Assembly: GCF_000001735.4 (NCBI RefSeq)
Contig: NC_003076.8
Location: 12,090,001 to 12,154,000, forward strand
Length of the DNA: 64,000 nucleotides
Direction of reading: 5' to 3'
Source of the DNA: Arabidopsis thaliana
Lineage: Eukaryota > Streptophyta > Magnoliopsida > Brassicales > Brassicaceae
The notes below the pieces were generated by a model, which saw nothing but the letters and a program-made list of their open reading frames with translations, was not told the origin of the DNA and made no database searches. The position numbers and the translations under genes were made by a program. Below are positions 31,652-45,435 of the stretch, piece after piece; the first letter of the stretch is position 1, and every line of letters starts with the position of its first letter.

Positions 31652-31705
31652 CTGTCAAAAACATAGAAACCCAGAAATACATTATGTTAATAGAAGATCA
31701 TTACT

Positions 31706-33333
31706 TGATATGTCTATAATTTGCATGATTTAGTCATTAATTCTTCACTACTTTGTCATTGTTTCATCCACATTTCATCTCATTAGGAATCGTTTTAGTG
31801 TGTTTTACATACTTAGGACGATTTTGCATTAGGATTGCATGTGCATGGCATATTTGGTTGTTTTAAGGTACTTTGGATGCTTTTGGAGTTCAAACAGAGG
31901 AAAAACAGAACATGAAGTCAGAATGCCCAATGACGCCTTCAGCAAAAGTACTCTATCGCAGTCTCGGAGCCCTGCATTGGCAAATCACTCTATCGTAACC
32001 CCGGAGAAGCAAGCAGCTCAGTTTCACTCAATCGCGAAGCCGGAGGAATCACCCCATCAGAACCACTCGATCACCACTCGACCACCAGGAAGCCTATCTG
32101 CTCATTCTGCACTCAACCAGACAAGCTGAGAACAAAGAAGAGAAGAGAAGCCAAAGAAACCACTCGATCACCACCTCATGACATCCACTCGATCGCACTC
32201 GATCACAGGGTTGCTGGACCATTAAATCTCCACTTCACTGCATCTCACTCGATCGCAAGACGGATCCCCTGAAGCCTAGTTTGATCAATGACATACTCGA
32301 TCACTGGGAAGCTCATTTCAGCCCGTCAGATGCCAATGACACATTCGGTCGCGGGGTCATGAATTGAAGATTCGCTTTATATTTAGTTTCCTTATTTGTT
32401 TCATTTCTCGCTTATATAAACTGCCTCTTAGGGTTTTCCCTAGGGCATCCGTTATTATCTCGCTTTTACATTTTTGTAACTTTGAGAGCCGCAGTGTTTC
32501 TCCTGCGACTTTGTATTTTCACTTTCAAGTATTTGATATTCAGTTTTTGTCTAAGTCTTTCATCATTTCTGTTATCATGTTTTCAATCGTTGCTTTGATA
32601 TTGTCTTTGATTATGTCTGAGTAGTGAACTGTATTTCTGAGGATGAGATAGAATAGTTGTGGTTTACTTGGTCATTTTAGGTGGTTGAGTTTAGAATACT
32701 AGAATCCCTTCTGGATTAGTTGCGCTTATTGCTTGTTTCACTGGCTAATGTGGAATATGAGTCCAGACGTCAGCGCTCAGAAGGCGTTTAATGGGCGTTG
32801 GATCCTATTAATTCCAGAGATATATGACTCTACCCCAAGGGATTGGCTGTAGAGAGGGTATTGGGTTTAACATGTTGATTCGATATTGCTTGCTTAGTTA
32901 GAGATCGCTAAAGGGATTTAGGTCAGTGTCTAGCTTTGTTTGAGGATTTCTATCACGGAAGTGAATTAATCTGTTGTTAAACTTCTTGTCTAGGGATAGT
33001 TTCTGTGAAGTTTTGTCAACCGCCTGAATAGATTAAGGAGACCACACTATTCGATTACCCCATCCTTAGGAATCGTTTATCCATTTGATTGCCTGTTATC
33101 ATTTCTGCATTGTTATTCACATGCCTGCTATTGCCATTTCTGCTTTTAGTTTCATTTCATTTCTGTTATTGCATACTAGGACTGTTAGAACCAACCAACT
33201 TTCTGCTTGGCTTGACTTAGAGCTTTCTGATCATATCTCATCTGTTTGCATCACACCGGATTGGATGGACATCCTAAAATATTACAACGACAAGATAGTG
33301 TTTTAGGATTAATTGAGTAAAATCCTACTATCA
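31706..33333 (+). repeat. P1 5' LTR
   Basis: It runs TGATATGTCTATAATTTGC...CCTACTATCA, 1628 bp. U3 has CTCGATC/CTCGACC words around 31960-32350. The TATA box is TATATAAA at 32413-32420. The three-stem RNA structure occupies about 32751-32816, with inner stem CGCT/GGCG around a CAGAA loop. Confidence 0.87.
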
Positions 33334-33621
33334 ATTTGGCGTCGTTGCCAGTTTGGTGTATGTTTGCTATATTTGAGATCATTAGAAACGTTAAGATCAA
33401 GTTCGTTTTTGTTACACAAGTTACTAACATTGTGCATTTTCTGTCTTTGTGTTTCAGGTACCTTGCAACCCGCTTTCCAGACGCATCTCTGATTCGTCTG
33501 TTATAGCCCGACTGCTATCTGTTGCATGCATACACGGTCATAAGGAAATCAGAACCTCCTATTCAACGATAACATCGACCGTATTGCTCGCCAACTAAGA
33601 GAATAAACAGAAACCAACACA
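33334..33621 (+). promoter_or_regulatory. P1 leader with primer-binding site
   Basis: TGGCGTCGTTGCC at 33337-33349 directly follows the LTR, matching the Athila-type PBS. The leader then runs to the gag start at 33622, with conserved sequence like that preceding gag in P2 and E3. Confidence 0.75.
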
Positions 33622-34645
33622 ATGGCTGACGTTGTAGATGAGCAAGAGCAACCTACCAACATTGGTGCTGGTGACTTCCCTCACAACCACAACCAGCGTC
33701 ATGGAATTGTTCCACCTCCAGTACAGAACAACAACTTTAAGATCAAAAGCAGTCTCATTGCAATGGTTCAGGGGAACAAGTTTCATGGCCTGCCAATGGA
33801 GGATCCGCTAGATCATCTTGACGAGTTCGAAAGGCTCTGTGACCTTACTAAAATTAATGGAGTAAGTGAAGATGGTTTCAAGCTTCGCTTGTTTCCATTT
33901 TCACTTGGAGATAAAGCCCATCTGTGGGAAAAGACGCTACCCCAGGGATCAATCACGACCTGGGATGACTGCAAAAAGGTCTTCTTGGAAAAATTCTTCT
34001 CCAACTCCAGGACTGCAAGACTCTGGAACGAGATATCCGGATTCACTCAGAAGCAAAATGAAAGCTTCTGTGAAGCTTGGGAGCGCTTTAAGGGTTATCA
34101 AACCAAATGCCCTCATCACGGATTTAAGGAAGCATCTCTTCTCAGCACACTTTACAGAGGCGTCCTACCTAAGATACGTATGCTCCTTGACACCGCCTCC
34201 AATGGGAATTTCCTGAACAAGGATGTCGAAGACGGATGGGAGCTAGTTGAAAACTTGGCTCAGTCGGATGGCAATTACAACGAAGATTATGACAGAAGCA
34301 TCCCCACCAGTACTGAATCTGATGACAAGCACCGGCGAGAGATTAAAGCTCTCCATGAAAAAATCGACAAACTCCTCCAAGTGCAGCAGAAGCATGTTCA
34401 CTCCGCCTCTGAAGACGAAGTATTCCAAATCCAAGAGGGGGAGAATGATCAGGACGCTGAAATCAGTTATGTTCAGAACCAAGGCGGCTACAACAAAGGG
34501 TACAACAATTACAGACCCAACCCAAATCTGACATACAGAAGCACAAATGTCGCCAATCCTCAGAACCAAGTTTACCCTCAACAGCACAGCAGAACCAAAC
34601 CAAACCGTTTGTTCCTTACAACCAAAGCCAAGGGTTCGTTCCTAC
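33622..34645 (+). pseudogene. P1 gag, N-terminal portion
   Basis: Starts [20 protein letters not shown], then [20 protein letters not shown] and [20 protein letters not shown], the Retrotrans_gag-type capsid, about 70-80% like the E3 gag by eye. The C-terminal part visible here is a Gln/Asn/Tyr-rich linker. The frame is interrupted at 34645 by the E4/E2 composite; its continuation is listed separately. No zinc knuckle is visible. Fossil element; not whole in this window. Confidence 0.82.
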
Positions 34646-36435
34646 TGATAATAGGCTTTTAGTCAATTATCCTAAAACACCAATCATGTCGTTATAGTAT
34701 TTTATGTTGTCAATCCAAATGGGTGTGATGCTAACAATCAAGATGTGATCAGAAGTCACTAAGTCAAGCCAATCAATAACAGGTTTTGGTGTGTTCTAGC
34801 AGTCCTAAGTGAACATGCAAAAAACAGAAAATCAAAAAGAAACAGTGAAACACTCGACCAACACAGCTCTTTGTAGAGCACTGGGTGAGGTCGAGTGACA
34901 GGTCGAGTAACAGACAGAAAATAAAACACAGATACTCGACTGCACAGTCTGTTGCCAGACAACTAGGTGGTCGAGTACGAGGTCGAGTAACAAGAAAGAA
35001 TTGCAGAAATTAAGCGACAGATAACAGGATGCAGTAAACAACAGTAGAGGAAACAAAGAATTCAATCAGATAAAGAATTCCCAAGGATGGGGTAATTGAG
35101 TAGTTTCGTTTCCTCAGTTTACAGGTGATTGACATGCTCAATAAATTAACCATAGACAAAAAGTTCATTAACCAAATCTAAGTGCCACCGCAACAGAGAT
35201 TCTCAAGTTAACCTAGTCTCAGACTCAATCACCATTGACGAGAGCTAACCTAACAGGCATTACGAATCAACAAGTTAAAGATAAAACGCTCCCTGTAACC
35301 AATACCTTGGTACAGGGTCACGAATCTCTGGAATTAGTGGTTCAGACATTTCATCGAACACCTTTTGGGCGCGGAAATGTCTGGGCTCAAATTCCAGGTT
35401 ATCAGAAAGCAATATGCATTAAGAACAACTAATCCAGAAGGGATCTATCAACCAATACTCAATCACCTAGCATACTGAGAATTCTATACTACTCTAACCC
35501 ATCCTTAGAAACCTATTCACTACTCAGACATCATAACAGAAAGCATAAATGTTGAACAGGTTGAAGACATGATAACAGCAGTGTAACAGCAGGATGATAA
35601 CAGAATGAACAACAGTAAACGAAAATCAAGAACAAAAGCTGAATACTGAATAGATAAAGAGAAATCCGGATTACAAAAGGTCTAGAACACAAAGTCTGCA
35701 GAATAAAACTAAATAAAAAACTTATCGAAAATGTGAAGTACATGCTACTTATAGCCAAATATTCCCAAACCCTAATACTCAAAACAACGAAGTATTGGGA
35801 CGGGTTAAGAACTGTACTCGACCCATGTGGTCGAGTGAGAGGTTGAATGAATAGCTGTAGTCTTCTTTTCTTCCTTGTGCTCGAGTGTCTGGGTGAGTGC
35901 GGAATGAAGAAGGCTCTGAAGCTCGTCATCGAGTATGCAGTCGAGTGGTGGTGATGGTGACACTCAACATCCAGGTGGAATGATGAGGTCGAGTGAATGT
36001 CTCGCAATGGGATGAAGTCACTCGAAGAGTGGTGGTCAGAAGATGGAGATGAAGTCACTCGACCTGGGGGTCGAGTGATGTGATCGAGTGGTGGTCATGA
36101 GATGGAGATGAAGACACTCGACCTGGGGGTCGAGTGTTGTGGTAGAGTGGCGGTGTCTTCTACTCGACCTGGGGGTCGAGTGGTCTCTTGAGATCTTGAA
36201 GCTCCTACTCGACCTCTGGGTCGAGTGGTTTGTCATGATTAGGTCCGCTTCTTCCAGTTAGCTCGTCGACAACTCCAAATCACCTGAAAACAACACAAAT
36301 ATGCAACATGCATGCAAAATTATCCTAAACATGCAAAGTGATGACAAATGATGTGAAATGGTATAAAACAGTGATGATATGATGCTAAAATGATGACAAA
36401 TGGATGCTCAAAACATGCAAAATACACACTTATCA
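34646..36435 (-). repeat. E4 3' LTR
   Basis: 1790 bp, CTTATCA at 36435 to TGATAATAGG at 34646 on the plus strand. It has the same organisation as the E1 LTR: palindrome array about 35815-36230, TATA box near 35750, three-stem structure 35328-35397. The G-box at the TATA-proximal palindrome of E1 reads CCATGTGG here. Confidence 0.88.
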
Positions 36436-36450
36436 ACTCCCCCAAACTTA

Positions 36451-38086
36451 GTCTTTGCTTGCCCTCAAGCAAACAATCAAGAACAAGCTGGAAGTGAGGT
36501 TTGAAAGCGGGGACTCATAGCCGAAGCACCAGATAGACCAGATGAAATCAATGTCCAAGTTGAAAGTTCTAAGCTGCAAGATCGAATTCTACTTAAAAAC
36601 GTTAGCCATGCCTCATCAATCAATCAATCCGACTCATATGCTCGACTTACACAAGTTTTCAAATCTACCAATCCCTTTAACATTCATTAGTTCTGGAACG
36701 TGAATCAAGCAATGCATCATCAAAGAACTCATTTGGCTAAGATAAAAGGTCAAGAGACAAAGATGGTCCCTTACAGAATAGCCTTCAGTAACAGGAGATC
36801 TCTCAAAAAAAAATGATTAAGCTTTAGTAGAATGCTAAAGGTAAATCCCAAGCTATGCATACAGAGATAAGATCCCATCTACCCAGTGTATATCAAATGA
36901 AGCTCTAATGGTAATCCCATCTCCAATCCCAATATAAGAACTTAACTCTACCCTTTGCATTCATGAATCTTTTAAGCCCTTTTTCTAATCATTCTTTTCT
37001 TTTCTCTTAACTCTAGGAGAAGCTTTCTCAACACTTTGTTACATCTAGCGGATTTGGATTTCTTTCACAACTAAGGTTCCTGTTTTTAACATTTTAAAGC
37101 CAAGGGCTTTTGCCCATCTTCAATAGCTAACAAGAACTCTTTCTTTTCTTTACAAATCCCAAAACCTTTACTAGACTTTTTCTGCTTCTTTAGCTTACTT
37201 CACTTAGAGTCTTTTACCTTTTCTTATCAATGAATCAACCCCCCTTTTTTTTCTTTTAAACACATCCCAACCCAAAGTATAAGCGCCCACCTAGTTTTAT
37301 CTAGTCCGAAAAATGCGAACTAGAACTACATGAGACACTATCTCTGTCGTTACAAACCTAACACTTTCTACCAAGCTTAATTAGAATAAGATCTCACAAA
37401 CACTCACAAGTGATATAGGGCTTGAAAGAAAGTCTAGGTTTGGGTTTGGGTTAACTGCTTTAATAAGGAGAGTCAGCTACTTGGATTAACAAGAGTGATC
37501 AAAATGAATAAGAAAATCCAAGTATTTTAAGGTATCAGTGAGTTCAAATTTGATGCAGACATGATAATTAAAGATCAGATTCAGGTTCAAATTGATAGGG
37601 AAAGGTATCAGATCACGACAGTGTGGTCGAGTAGAGCAATCTAGGCATGGTTCAGTTTAATTTCAAATTCGTTGACTACGCAACAGACAACTAACAACGA
37701 CGGCACTGAGTTTATCCGGTGAATCAAAATGCTTACAAGGCTATCTCATCATCATCCCCTATGCATATGCAACAATCCTAAATGAAACACTCTAGACTCG
37801 ATCCTAAATGTGATGCAACTACATGAACACTCTGCTTTTGTGAAATCATTTTCAGAAAATTTTCAATTTTTTTTTGGTTTTTCTATGCCTTAGATGAATG
37901 CAGACTCAAAAATATACACAATGCAATACACATTTCCTGAGCCCTCCCCCAAACTTAAATCACACAGTCCACTGTGCGAATAAACTTGGAAGAGAGTACT
38001 CAGGACAAATCCAATCACAGAAACAAAAAATGAAGAAACAAATCACAATAGATGATATAATACAATGGTGAAGTGAGGAGCTTACC
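36451..38086 (-). other. E4 3' noncoding block
   Basis: Same conserved noncoding block as 11071-12511 in E1, including the second PPT-like tract at 37942-37956 and a donor-like CTGAGGTAAG at 38090-38081 overlapping the end of ORF-1. No gene is seen. Confidence 0.7.
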
Positions 38087-38938
38087 TCAGTCAAAGAATG
38101 AACGTAGTTGCTCGTCAATGGCTGCATGTGATTGCTCCCAGGCCATAGAAGAACCGGCTTGTTCTGTATCAGCTCCAACAGGTGGGTACTCGACCTCATC
38201 AGCTCTCTGGCGGCCAGCACCGCTCTAAGGATACTCGACCTCTCTCCTTCTACTGCGGCCAGCACCGCAGTCGAGTGATCTCCTCGAGTGAATGAGGCGT
38301 GATCTGCTGCTAGATCGAGTGAGTGTAGCCTTCCTTCTTCTCTTGTGCTCCCGGGATTCGAATGACGAATGCCTAGCCTGGACATGTGGGACTCTCTGCT
38401 CGCTAAGCTCAGGCCTGTGCGCAGGTGCATTAAATCTCCTCGATGGCATCTCCAGAGGAGGTTGTACTTGTGGAATAGCAGTGGTGGAGGAAGAGCAACT
38501 CAGCTTATCTGTTTGAAGCTTGAAACACTTGGCGATCAGCTTGTCATGCTTCTTGCACCACTTCTGCAATTTACTGTTATTCTTATGAGGTTTAGTCAAG
38601 CTCTTGCTCTGCCTCGCTGGAGGTACATGTTCACCAAAGTGATACATGCTAGTGTCGAACTCCACTGCCCTATCTTCATCCATCCCATCCGAAGCAGCTT
38701 CTTCAAGAAATTCATCCTCATCCAATGGCGGAGCGTTCTCATAGTAGAGGCGTCCAACCTCAGGCCTAAAATCAATGTTATCTCCCTCTATTATCCGTGT
38801 AACCTCAGGGCTAGGGAGAAGGATGTTAGCTCTCCTGTCTGTAGAGTGCTCAAACCTGAACTTGTGGAAATCGTCAACCATTGCAAACTCCAGGAATTCG
38901 CATTTCATCAGTGATGGCGGGAAGCATTTCATCAACAA
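38087..38938 (-). pseudogene. ATHILA ORF-1, C-terminal half (E4)
   Basis: Reads CEFLEFAMVDDFHKFRFEHS, FDTSMYHFGEHVPPARQSKS and an Arg/Ser-rich tail, aligning with the second half of the E1 protein but clearly more diverged than E1 is from E2. Only this half is present, since the rest of E4 is replaced by E2 at 38959. Broken. Confidence 0.75.
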
Positions 38939-38958
38939 GGTTGAACAGGTGCATTAAA

Positions 38959-40286
38959 TGATAATAGGTTTCTAAGTGCCACCGCAACAGACACTCTCAA
39001 GTTAACCTAGTCTCAGACTCAATCACCATTGACGAGAGCTAACCTAACAGGCATTACGAATCAACAAGTTAAAGCCAAAACGCTCCCTGCAACCAATACC
39101 TTGGTACAGGATCACGAATCTCTGGAATTAGTGGTTCAGACATTTCATCGAACACCTTTTAGGCGCGGAAATGTCTAGGCTCAAATTCCAGTTGATCAGA
39201 AAGCAATATGCATTAAGAACAACTAATCCAGAAGGGATCTATCAACCAATACTCAATCACCTAGCATACTGAGAATTCTATACTACTCTAACCCATCCTC
39301 AGAAACCTATTCACTACTCAGACATCATAACAGAAAGCATAAACGTTGAACAGGTTGAAGACATGATAACAGCAGTGTAACAGCAGGATGATAACAGAAT
39401 GAACAACAGTAAACGAAAATCAAGAACAAAAGCTGAATACTGAATAGATAAAAAGAAATCGGATTACAAAAGGTCTAGAACACAAAGTCTGCGGAATAAA
39501 ACTAGATAAAAAACTTCTTATCGAAAATGTGAAGTACATGCTACTTATAGCCAAATATCCCGAAACCCTAATACTCAAAACAACGAAGTATTGGGACGGG
39601 TTAAGAACTGTACTCGACCCATGTGGTCGAGTGAGAGGTTGAATGAATAGCTATAGTCTTCTTTTCTTCCTTGTGCTCGAGTGTCTGGTTGAGTGCGGAA
39701 TGAAGAAGGCTCTGAAGCTTGTCATCGAGTATGCAGTCGAGTGGTGATGATGGTGATACTCGACATCCAGGTAGAGTGATGAGGTCGAGTAGAGGTCTGG
39801 CAATGGGATGAAGTCACTCGGCCTGGGGGTCGGGTGATGTGACCGAGTGGTGTCAGAAGATACTCGACTTCCAGGTTGAGTGACGAGATCGAGTGGTGGT
39901 CTGATGATGGAGGTGAAGACACTCGACCTCATGGTCGAGTGATGGTCTGGTGATGGAGAGGAGGGCACTTGACCTCGTGGTCGAGTGGTGAAGTGAAGTG
40001 GTGATGTCCTCTGCTCGACCTGGGGGTCGAGTGGTCTCTTGAGATCTTGAAGCTCCTACTCGACCTCTTGGTCGAGTGGTTTGTCATGATCAGGTCCGCT
40101 TCTTCCAGATAGCTCGTCAACAGCTCCAAATCACCTGAAATCAACGCAAATATGCAACATGCATGCAAAACTATCCTAAACATGCAAAGTGATGACAAAT
40201 GATGTGAAATGGTATAAAACAGTGATGATATGATGCTAAAATGATGACAAATGGATGCTCAAAACATGCAAAATACACACTTATCA
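38959..40286 (-). repeat. E2 3' LTR
   Basis: Shorter than its relatives but retains both termini (TGATAATAGG at 38959, CTTATCA at 40286). TATA-like CTATAAG near 39550, palindromes about 39610-40080, three-stem structure 39122-39191. Confidence 0.85.
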
Positions 40287-40301
40287 ACTCCCCCAAACTT
40301 A

Positions 40302-41936
40302 GTCTTTGCTTGCCCTCAAGCAAACAATCAAGAACAAGCTGGAGGTGAGGTTTGGAAGCGGGGACTCAGAGCCAAAACACCAGATAGACCAGATGAAATC
40401 AATGTCCAAGTTGAAAGTTCTAAGCTGCAAGATCGAATTCTACTTAAAAACGTTAGCCATGCCTCATCAATCAATCAATCCGACTCATATGCTCGACCTA
40501 CACAAGTTTTCAAATCTACCAATCCCTTTAACATTCATTAGTTCTAAAACGTGAATCAAGCAATGCATCATCAAAGAACTCATTTGGCTAAGGTAAAAGG
40601 TCAAGAGACAAAGATGGTCCCTTACAGAATAGGCTTCAGTAACAGGGGATCTCTCAAAAAATGATTAAGCTTTAGTAGAATGCTAAAGGTAAGTCCCAAG
40701 CTATGCATACAGAGATAAGATCCCATCTACCCAGAGTACATCAAATGAAGCTCTAATGGTAATCCCATCTCCAATCCCAATACAAGAACTAAACTCTACC
40801 CTTTGCATTCATGAATCTTTTAAACCTTTTTTCTAATCATTCTTTTCTTTTCTCTTAACTCTAGGAGAAACTTTCTCAACACTTTGATACATCTAGCGGA
40901 TTTGGATTTCTTTAACAACTAAGGTTCTTGTTTTTAACATTTTAAAACCAAGGGCTTTTGCCCATCTTCAATAGCTAACAAGAACTCTTTCTTTTATTTA
41001 CAAATCCCAAAACCTTTACTAGACTTTTTCTGCTTATTTAGCTTACTTCACCTAGAGTCTTTTACCTTTTCTTGTCAATGAATCAACCCCCTTTTTTTTT
41101 TTTTTAAACACATCCCAACCCAAAGTATAAGCGCCCACCTACTCCTATCTAGTTTGAAAAATGCGAACTAGAACTACATGAGACACTATCTCTATCGTTA
41201 CGAACCTAACACTTTCTACCAAGTTAATCGGAATAAGACCTCTCAAACACTCACAAGTGATATAGGGCTTGAAAGAAAGTCTAGGTTTGAGTTTGGGTTA
41301 ACTGCTCTAATAAGGAGAGTCAGCTACTTGGATTAACAAGAGTGATCAAAATGAATAAGAAAATCCAAGTATTTTAGGGTATCCATGAGTTCAAATTTGA
41401 TGCAGACATGATAATTAAAGATCAGATTCAGGTTCAAATTGATAGGGAATGGTATCAGATCATGATAGTGTGGTCGAGTAGAGCAATCTAGGCATGGTTC
41501 AGTTTTATTTCAAATTCATTGACTATGCAACAAACAACTAGCAACGAGGGCACTGAGTTTATCCGGTGAATCAAAATGCTTACAAGGCTATCTCATCATC
41601 ATCCCCTATGCATATGCAACAATCCTAAATGAAACACTCTAGACTCGATCCTAAATGTGATGCAACTACATGAACACTCTTTTTTTTGTGAAATCATTTT
41701 CCGAAAATTTTCAATTTTTTTTTGGTTTTTCTATGCCTTAGATGAATGCAGACTCAAAAATATACACAATGCAACACACACTTCCTGAGCCCTCCCCCAA
41801 ACTTAAATCACACAGTCCACTGTGCGAATAAACATGGAAGAGAGTACTCAGGACAAATCCAATCATAGAAACAAAAAAAATGAAGAAACAAATCACAATA
41901 GATGGTATAATACAATGGTAAAGTGAGGCACTTACC
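40302..41936 (-). other. E2 3' noncoding block
   Basis: Conserved with 11071-12511 of E1. The second PPT-like tract is at 41790-41804. A donor-like CTGAGGTAAG at 41940-41931 overlaps the ORF-1 stop. Plus-strand frames at 40251-40554 are antisense shadows. Confidence 0.7.
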
Positions 41937-43859
41937 TCAGTCGAAGAATGAACGTAGTTGCTCGTCAATGGCTGCCTGTGATTGCTCCCAGGCCATAGAT
42001 GAACCACCTTGTTCTGTATCAGCTCCAGCAGGTGGGTACTCGACCTCATCAGCTATGTGGCGGCTAGCACCGCTCTGAGGATACTCGACCTCTCTCCTTC
42101 TGCTGCGGCCAGCACCACGGTCGTGTAAACTACGAGACTGCAGAAGTCGTCCGCTCCTAGTGCTAGATCGAGCGAGTGTGGTCCTCCTCGTCCTCTCTGA
42201 TTTACGAGGCTCGAATGATGAATGCCTCGCAGGGACATGCGGAATCTCCTGCTCTCTAGGCTCATGCCTGCGCCGACTTGGCTCGGGCGCGTCATATCTC
42301 CTCGAAGGCATGTCCTGAGGGAGATGTCCCTGCGGAATAGCTATAGTAGAAGAGGTGCAGCTGAGCTTGTTCTTCATAAACTTGATAGCCCTGAGGCACT
42401 TGGCGAGTAACTTGTCCTGTTTCATGCACCACTTCTGCAGCTTGCTGTTGTTCATGTGAGCTTCGCTCAAACTCCTGCTTTCCCTCGCAGGAGGTATATG
42501 CTCACTGAAATGATACATGCTCGTGTCAAACTCAGCCTCATCTATATCATCAGTCTCATCAATATCTTTTGTTGTAGCTCCTTCGGTAAAACTGATCTCC
42601 TCAGTTGGCGGACTAGCCTCGAAATAAAGTTCTTCAAGCGCAGGCTTGAAGTCAATGGTTCTGCCCTCGAGAATCCTAGTAGCGTCAATGCAGGGGAGAA
42701 GAATGTTGGCGATTTTAATCGATGAATGCTCGAACCTGTAGTGGTGAAAGTCGCCAGCCATGTCAAACTCCAAGAACTCACATCGGCGCAAATGATCCAA
42801 GTCCATCATCCTCGGTGCCAACCCTGGTTCCTTGAGCGGTACTCCATAAGCTTGTAGAATTGGCGTCACAACGCCACCCACGCATAGTGCTCCTCTCACC
42901 TTCTTCTTCCCGTTCGTCAACGCCCACTTCCTGTATCCACACAGATGGATCAACAGAGGCATTACTGGTGGTGCGTTGTTGAGATCTCCTCTCAAGACAT
43001 TCTTCCCCTTCGTCCGGCGGAGAATCCCTGTAAGCGCATAATCTATCATCTCCATGTCTGTGTTAGACACGGTGCCTGTAGACTCCCTGGAGTAAAAGAC
43101 GTTGGCAACCGATCGTTGAAAGTAGCGGATCACAGGACTCCGGATTTGGTTGCTCTTAGACCGCGCCGAGTTTAGCGGTAGATTGTTCCCTATAGTGGCC
43201 CACAAATCCTTAAGCTCCTCTCTGTCAAATCTGGGTTTGGTTCCCTTTCCACTAGGGAAACCAAACAGTTCTTCTAACTTCTTGATCGAAAGCTCATACC
43301 GCTGTTCATTCACTGAGAACGTCAAGAAGCCTAACCCCATGGTATCCAGCTCAAAGTCTGTGAGTGCCTCATACATCTCCACTTGCAGCGTGGAAAGAAA
43401 CTCGGTTGTCTCCTCCTTATAAGCAGGATAAGGGTAAGACATGAGTGTCTCCATATGACCCTTCTCGAACAGATGTTGTACGTCCTCCAGTAACCCCAGC
43501 TGGGCTAAAGTCTCATAGCACGGATACCTCGTTCCCTAGAAGTCATTAGCCTCAAAGAACCTGATATACTCCTCCACTGTAACCTCGTCGGGTTTGTTCA
43601 GCAGCTTCGTCTCCCTGCGCCATGACTCTTGCTCATACTCAGTCTCGATTTCCTCATCAATCAGCTCATATCTTCTTGACATCGCTCTCTTTCCTCTGGC
43701 GATTTCAGCTCTTCTCTGATTACGTCGGGCTGCAGAGCGTTCGAATTCATCCCTGAAGCTCTGGAAAACATGTTGCTCTCTCGGTCTAGCGGACCAGGAT
43801 TCAGCTTCATCCACATTGTAGTCAGGGTCCATAGAGGATTCTCCACTGTAGTTACTCAT
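41937..43859 (-). pseudogene. ATHILA ORF-1 (E2)
   Basis: Starts MSNYSGESSMDPDYNVDEAE and ends GSSMAWEQSQAAIDEQLRSF, the C-terminus shared with E3 and probably the family norm. The central PF03078-like block (FGFPSGKGTKPRFDREELKD, ARSKSNQIRSPVIRYFQRSV, KWALTNGKKKVRGALCVGGV) is nearly identical to E1. It is open in large blocks with about one break. Confidence 0.8.
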
Positions 43860-45435
43860 GATGAAACCTGAAAACAAATGTAACTCAAAAATAAACGTTA
43901 ATACGTTAGTTCCAACAAAACCAAAAACACAAACCAAAAGAGTAAACCGGTCGAGTGTACCAATTTTTTTTTTTTTTTTTTTTCGGTTTTGTGAACTTGC
44001 GGTTGAGTGTTTTCGGAAGGCCGAGTGGAGGTAGACGAGCGGTGATTCGAGTTGTTGAATCGGTGGTGGAGAAACGGAGGTGCTCTTGGCGTGAAGTTGA
44101 GTGGAGTTATGAGCTAGAGAAAGCTGTGTTGAGGTCGAGTGTATTCCTTGGAGAGGAGAAATGACTGTTTGTTGAGCAAATGAGAGACGAAGATAGATGG
44201 TGAGGTCGAGTGATTAGGCAAGGTCGAGTAGTGATGCTTGGACGAAGAAGGTGATGAGGAATCGAGTGTATGGTTGCTGAATCGAGTAAACCGTTGTTGA
44301 GTGAAAGGAGATGACGAGCTTTCGTGGGATGAGAGCAGCGGCGTTGGAAACGATGGAGAGATGAGGAGCTTAAAGGTGATAAATGTTCGGCGGTCGAGTG
44401 AAGCTGTAATGGAGGAGAATCAATTTGGTTGGTTGATGGTGGAGAGGTCGAGTGAGTGAAATGGAGAGCTCGAGTTGTTTCCTTGGAGAGAGTGAGTAGG
44501 CAACGATGATGGAGAGGCGGTGAGAAGCGGCGATCGAGTGATGGTTGTGGGGAGGAGATGGGTTTGGAGGTCGACTGTTTTATGGGAGAGAAGTGGGAGA
44601 AATAAAGTCGAGTTTATGAGGTGTTAAGGAGGAGGTGACGAGGTCGAGTAAAGGAGATAAAGGAGCGTTGATTCAAGAGGTATGGGGTCGAGTGGTTTAG
44701 AGTTTTGTTTGTTGGTGGTGATGAATGAGAGTGATGGGTCGAGTTTATGGGGTTGTGGAGGAGAAAACGAGGTGATGAGGTCGAGTTAAGAGGGATGGAG
44801 GTCGAGTGATGGTGTTGACGTCGAGTGGAGGAGAAGAGATGAGGAGAGATTTCCTGTCCTTTGGTCTGTTGCATGGAGGACATGGGCGTCAGCGGCGGGT
44901 CCCAGAATGTCTTCTTGTCTCTTCTGTGTATTCTCTGTTCACTAGAAAAACTCCAGGAAATCCCGCAATCCTCTGTAAACTTGAAAGACTCCCTGGAAGA
45001 CTTTGTAGCTTCTGTTGGTCGAGTAAAATGATGATTTAATTTTTTTTTAGGTTTTTAAACATCACTCATACTCGACCACTATACTCGATCTCTAGGCCAT
45101 CAGTGGAGTAAAAGTTTTGAATTTTTACTCTACCTGCACGTTACTCCTTTCTTCCGGAGAACCACAAACACAACCAAAACAAATAAAAAATAACAAGAAA
45201 GTAAGAATTATTTACAAGGATAGTCATGGTACTTCCTCCCAAGTGAGCTTGTTTAAAGTCTCTAGCTTGACTCCTCACACTCATCAAGAAGAAAATGAAT
45301 GATAGAGAGGGTCTGCATAGTCCTCTCTAGTATCATCATCATACCCAGCGTCCTCCGTGGAGAGGTCTGCAGCAGAATACTCAATTCCCCTTCTCTTCAA
45401 AATAGGCTTCCTTTAGGTTGAGCTTTCTTCTGCAT
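43860..45435 (-). other. TCGAG-rich spacer in place of pol (E2)
   Basis: Nearly the same sequence as 14606-16170 of E1, with dense GGTCGAGT words between 44000 and 44830. No reverse transcriptase or integrase motif in any frame. A T-run at 43963-43983 replaces the matching mixed sequence of E1. Confidence 0.75.

Larger units (their letters stand above)
23510..31705 (-). mobile_element. CACTA (En/Spm) transposon, one end in window
   Basis: The left terminus is CACTACAAGAAATTTG at 23510, the canonical CACTA inverted-repeat end, preceded by TGA as the likely 3-bp target copy. It encloses a Copia element (23704-30134) and a TNP1-like gene on the minus strand (31651-30566). P1 interrupts it at 31706, so the other terminus, and any TNPD-type transposase gene, would lie beyond the window. 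The noncoding subterminal parts seen are 23526-23703 and 30140-30565. Confidence 0.75.
34646..38958 (-). mobile_element. E4: partial Athila-like element
   Basis: Parts on the minus strand: 3' LTR 34646-36435, PPT 36436-36450, 3' noncoding block with a second PPT-like tract (37942-37956), and the C-terminal half of ATHILA ORF-1 (38938-38087). At 38959 the LTR of E2 begins. E4's gag side is absent, yet its left target copy CCTAC is matched at the far right edge of E2 (61117-61121). E2 therefore probably inserted into E4, and the two right-hand LTRs then recombined. Confidence 0.78.

Noticed and set aside
38959-40286. Treating this LTR as E4's own 5' LTR (a simple E4 with two LTRs)
   Set aside because: It is followed by a PPT and a full E2 interior in the same orientation, and E4's gag side and PBS are missing, so it is E2's 3' LTR.
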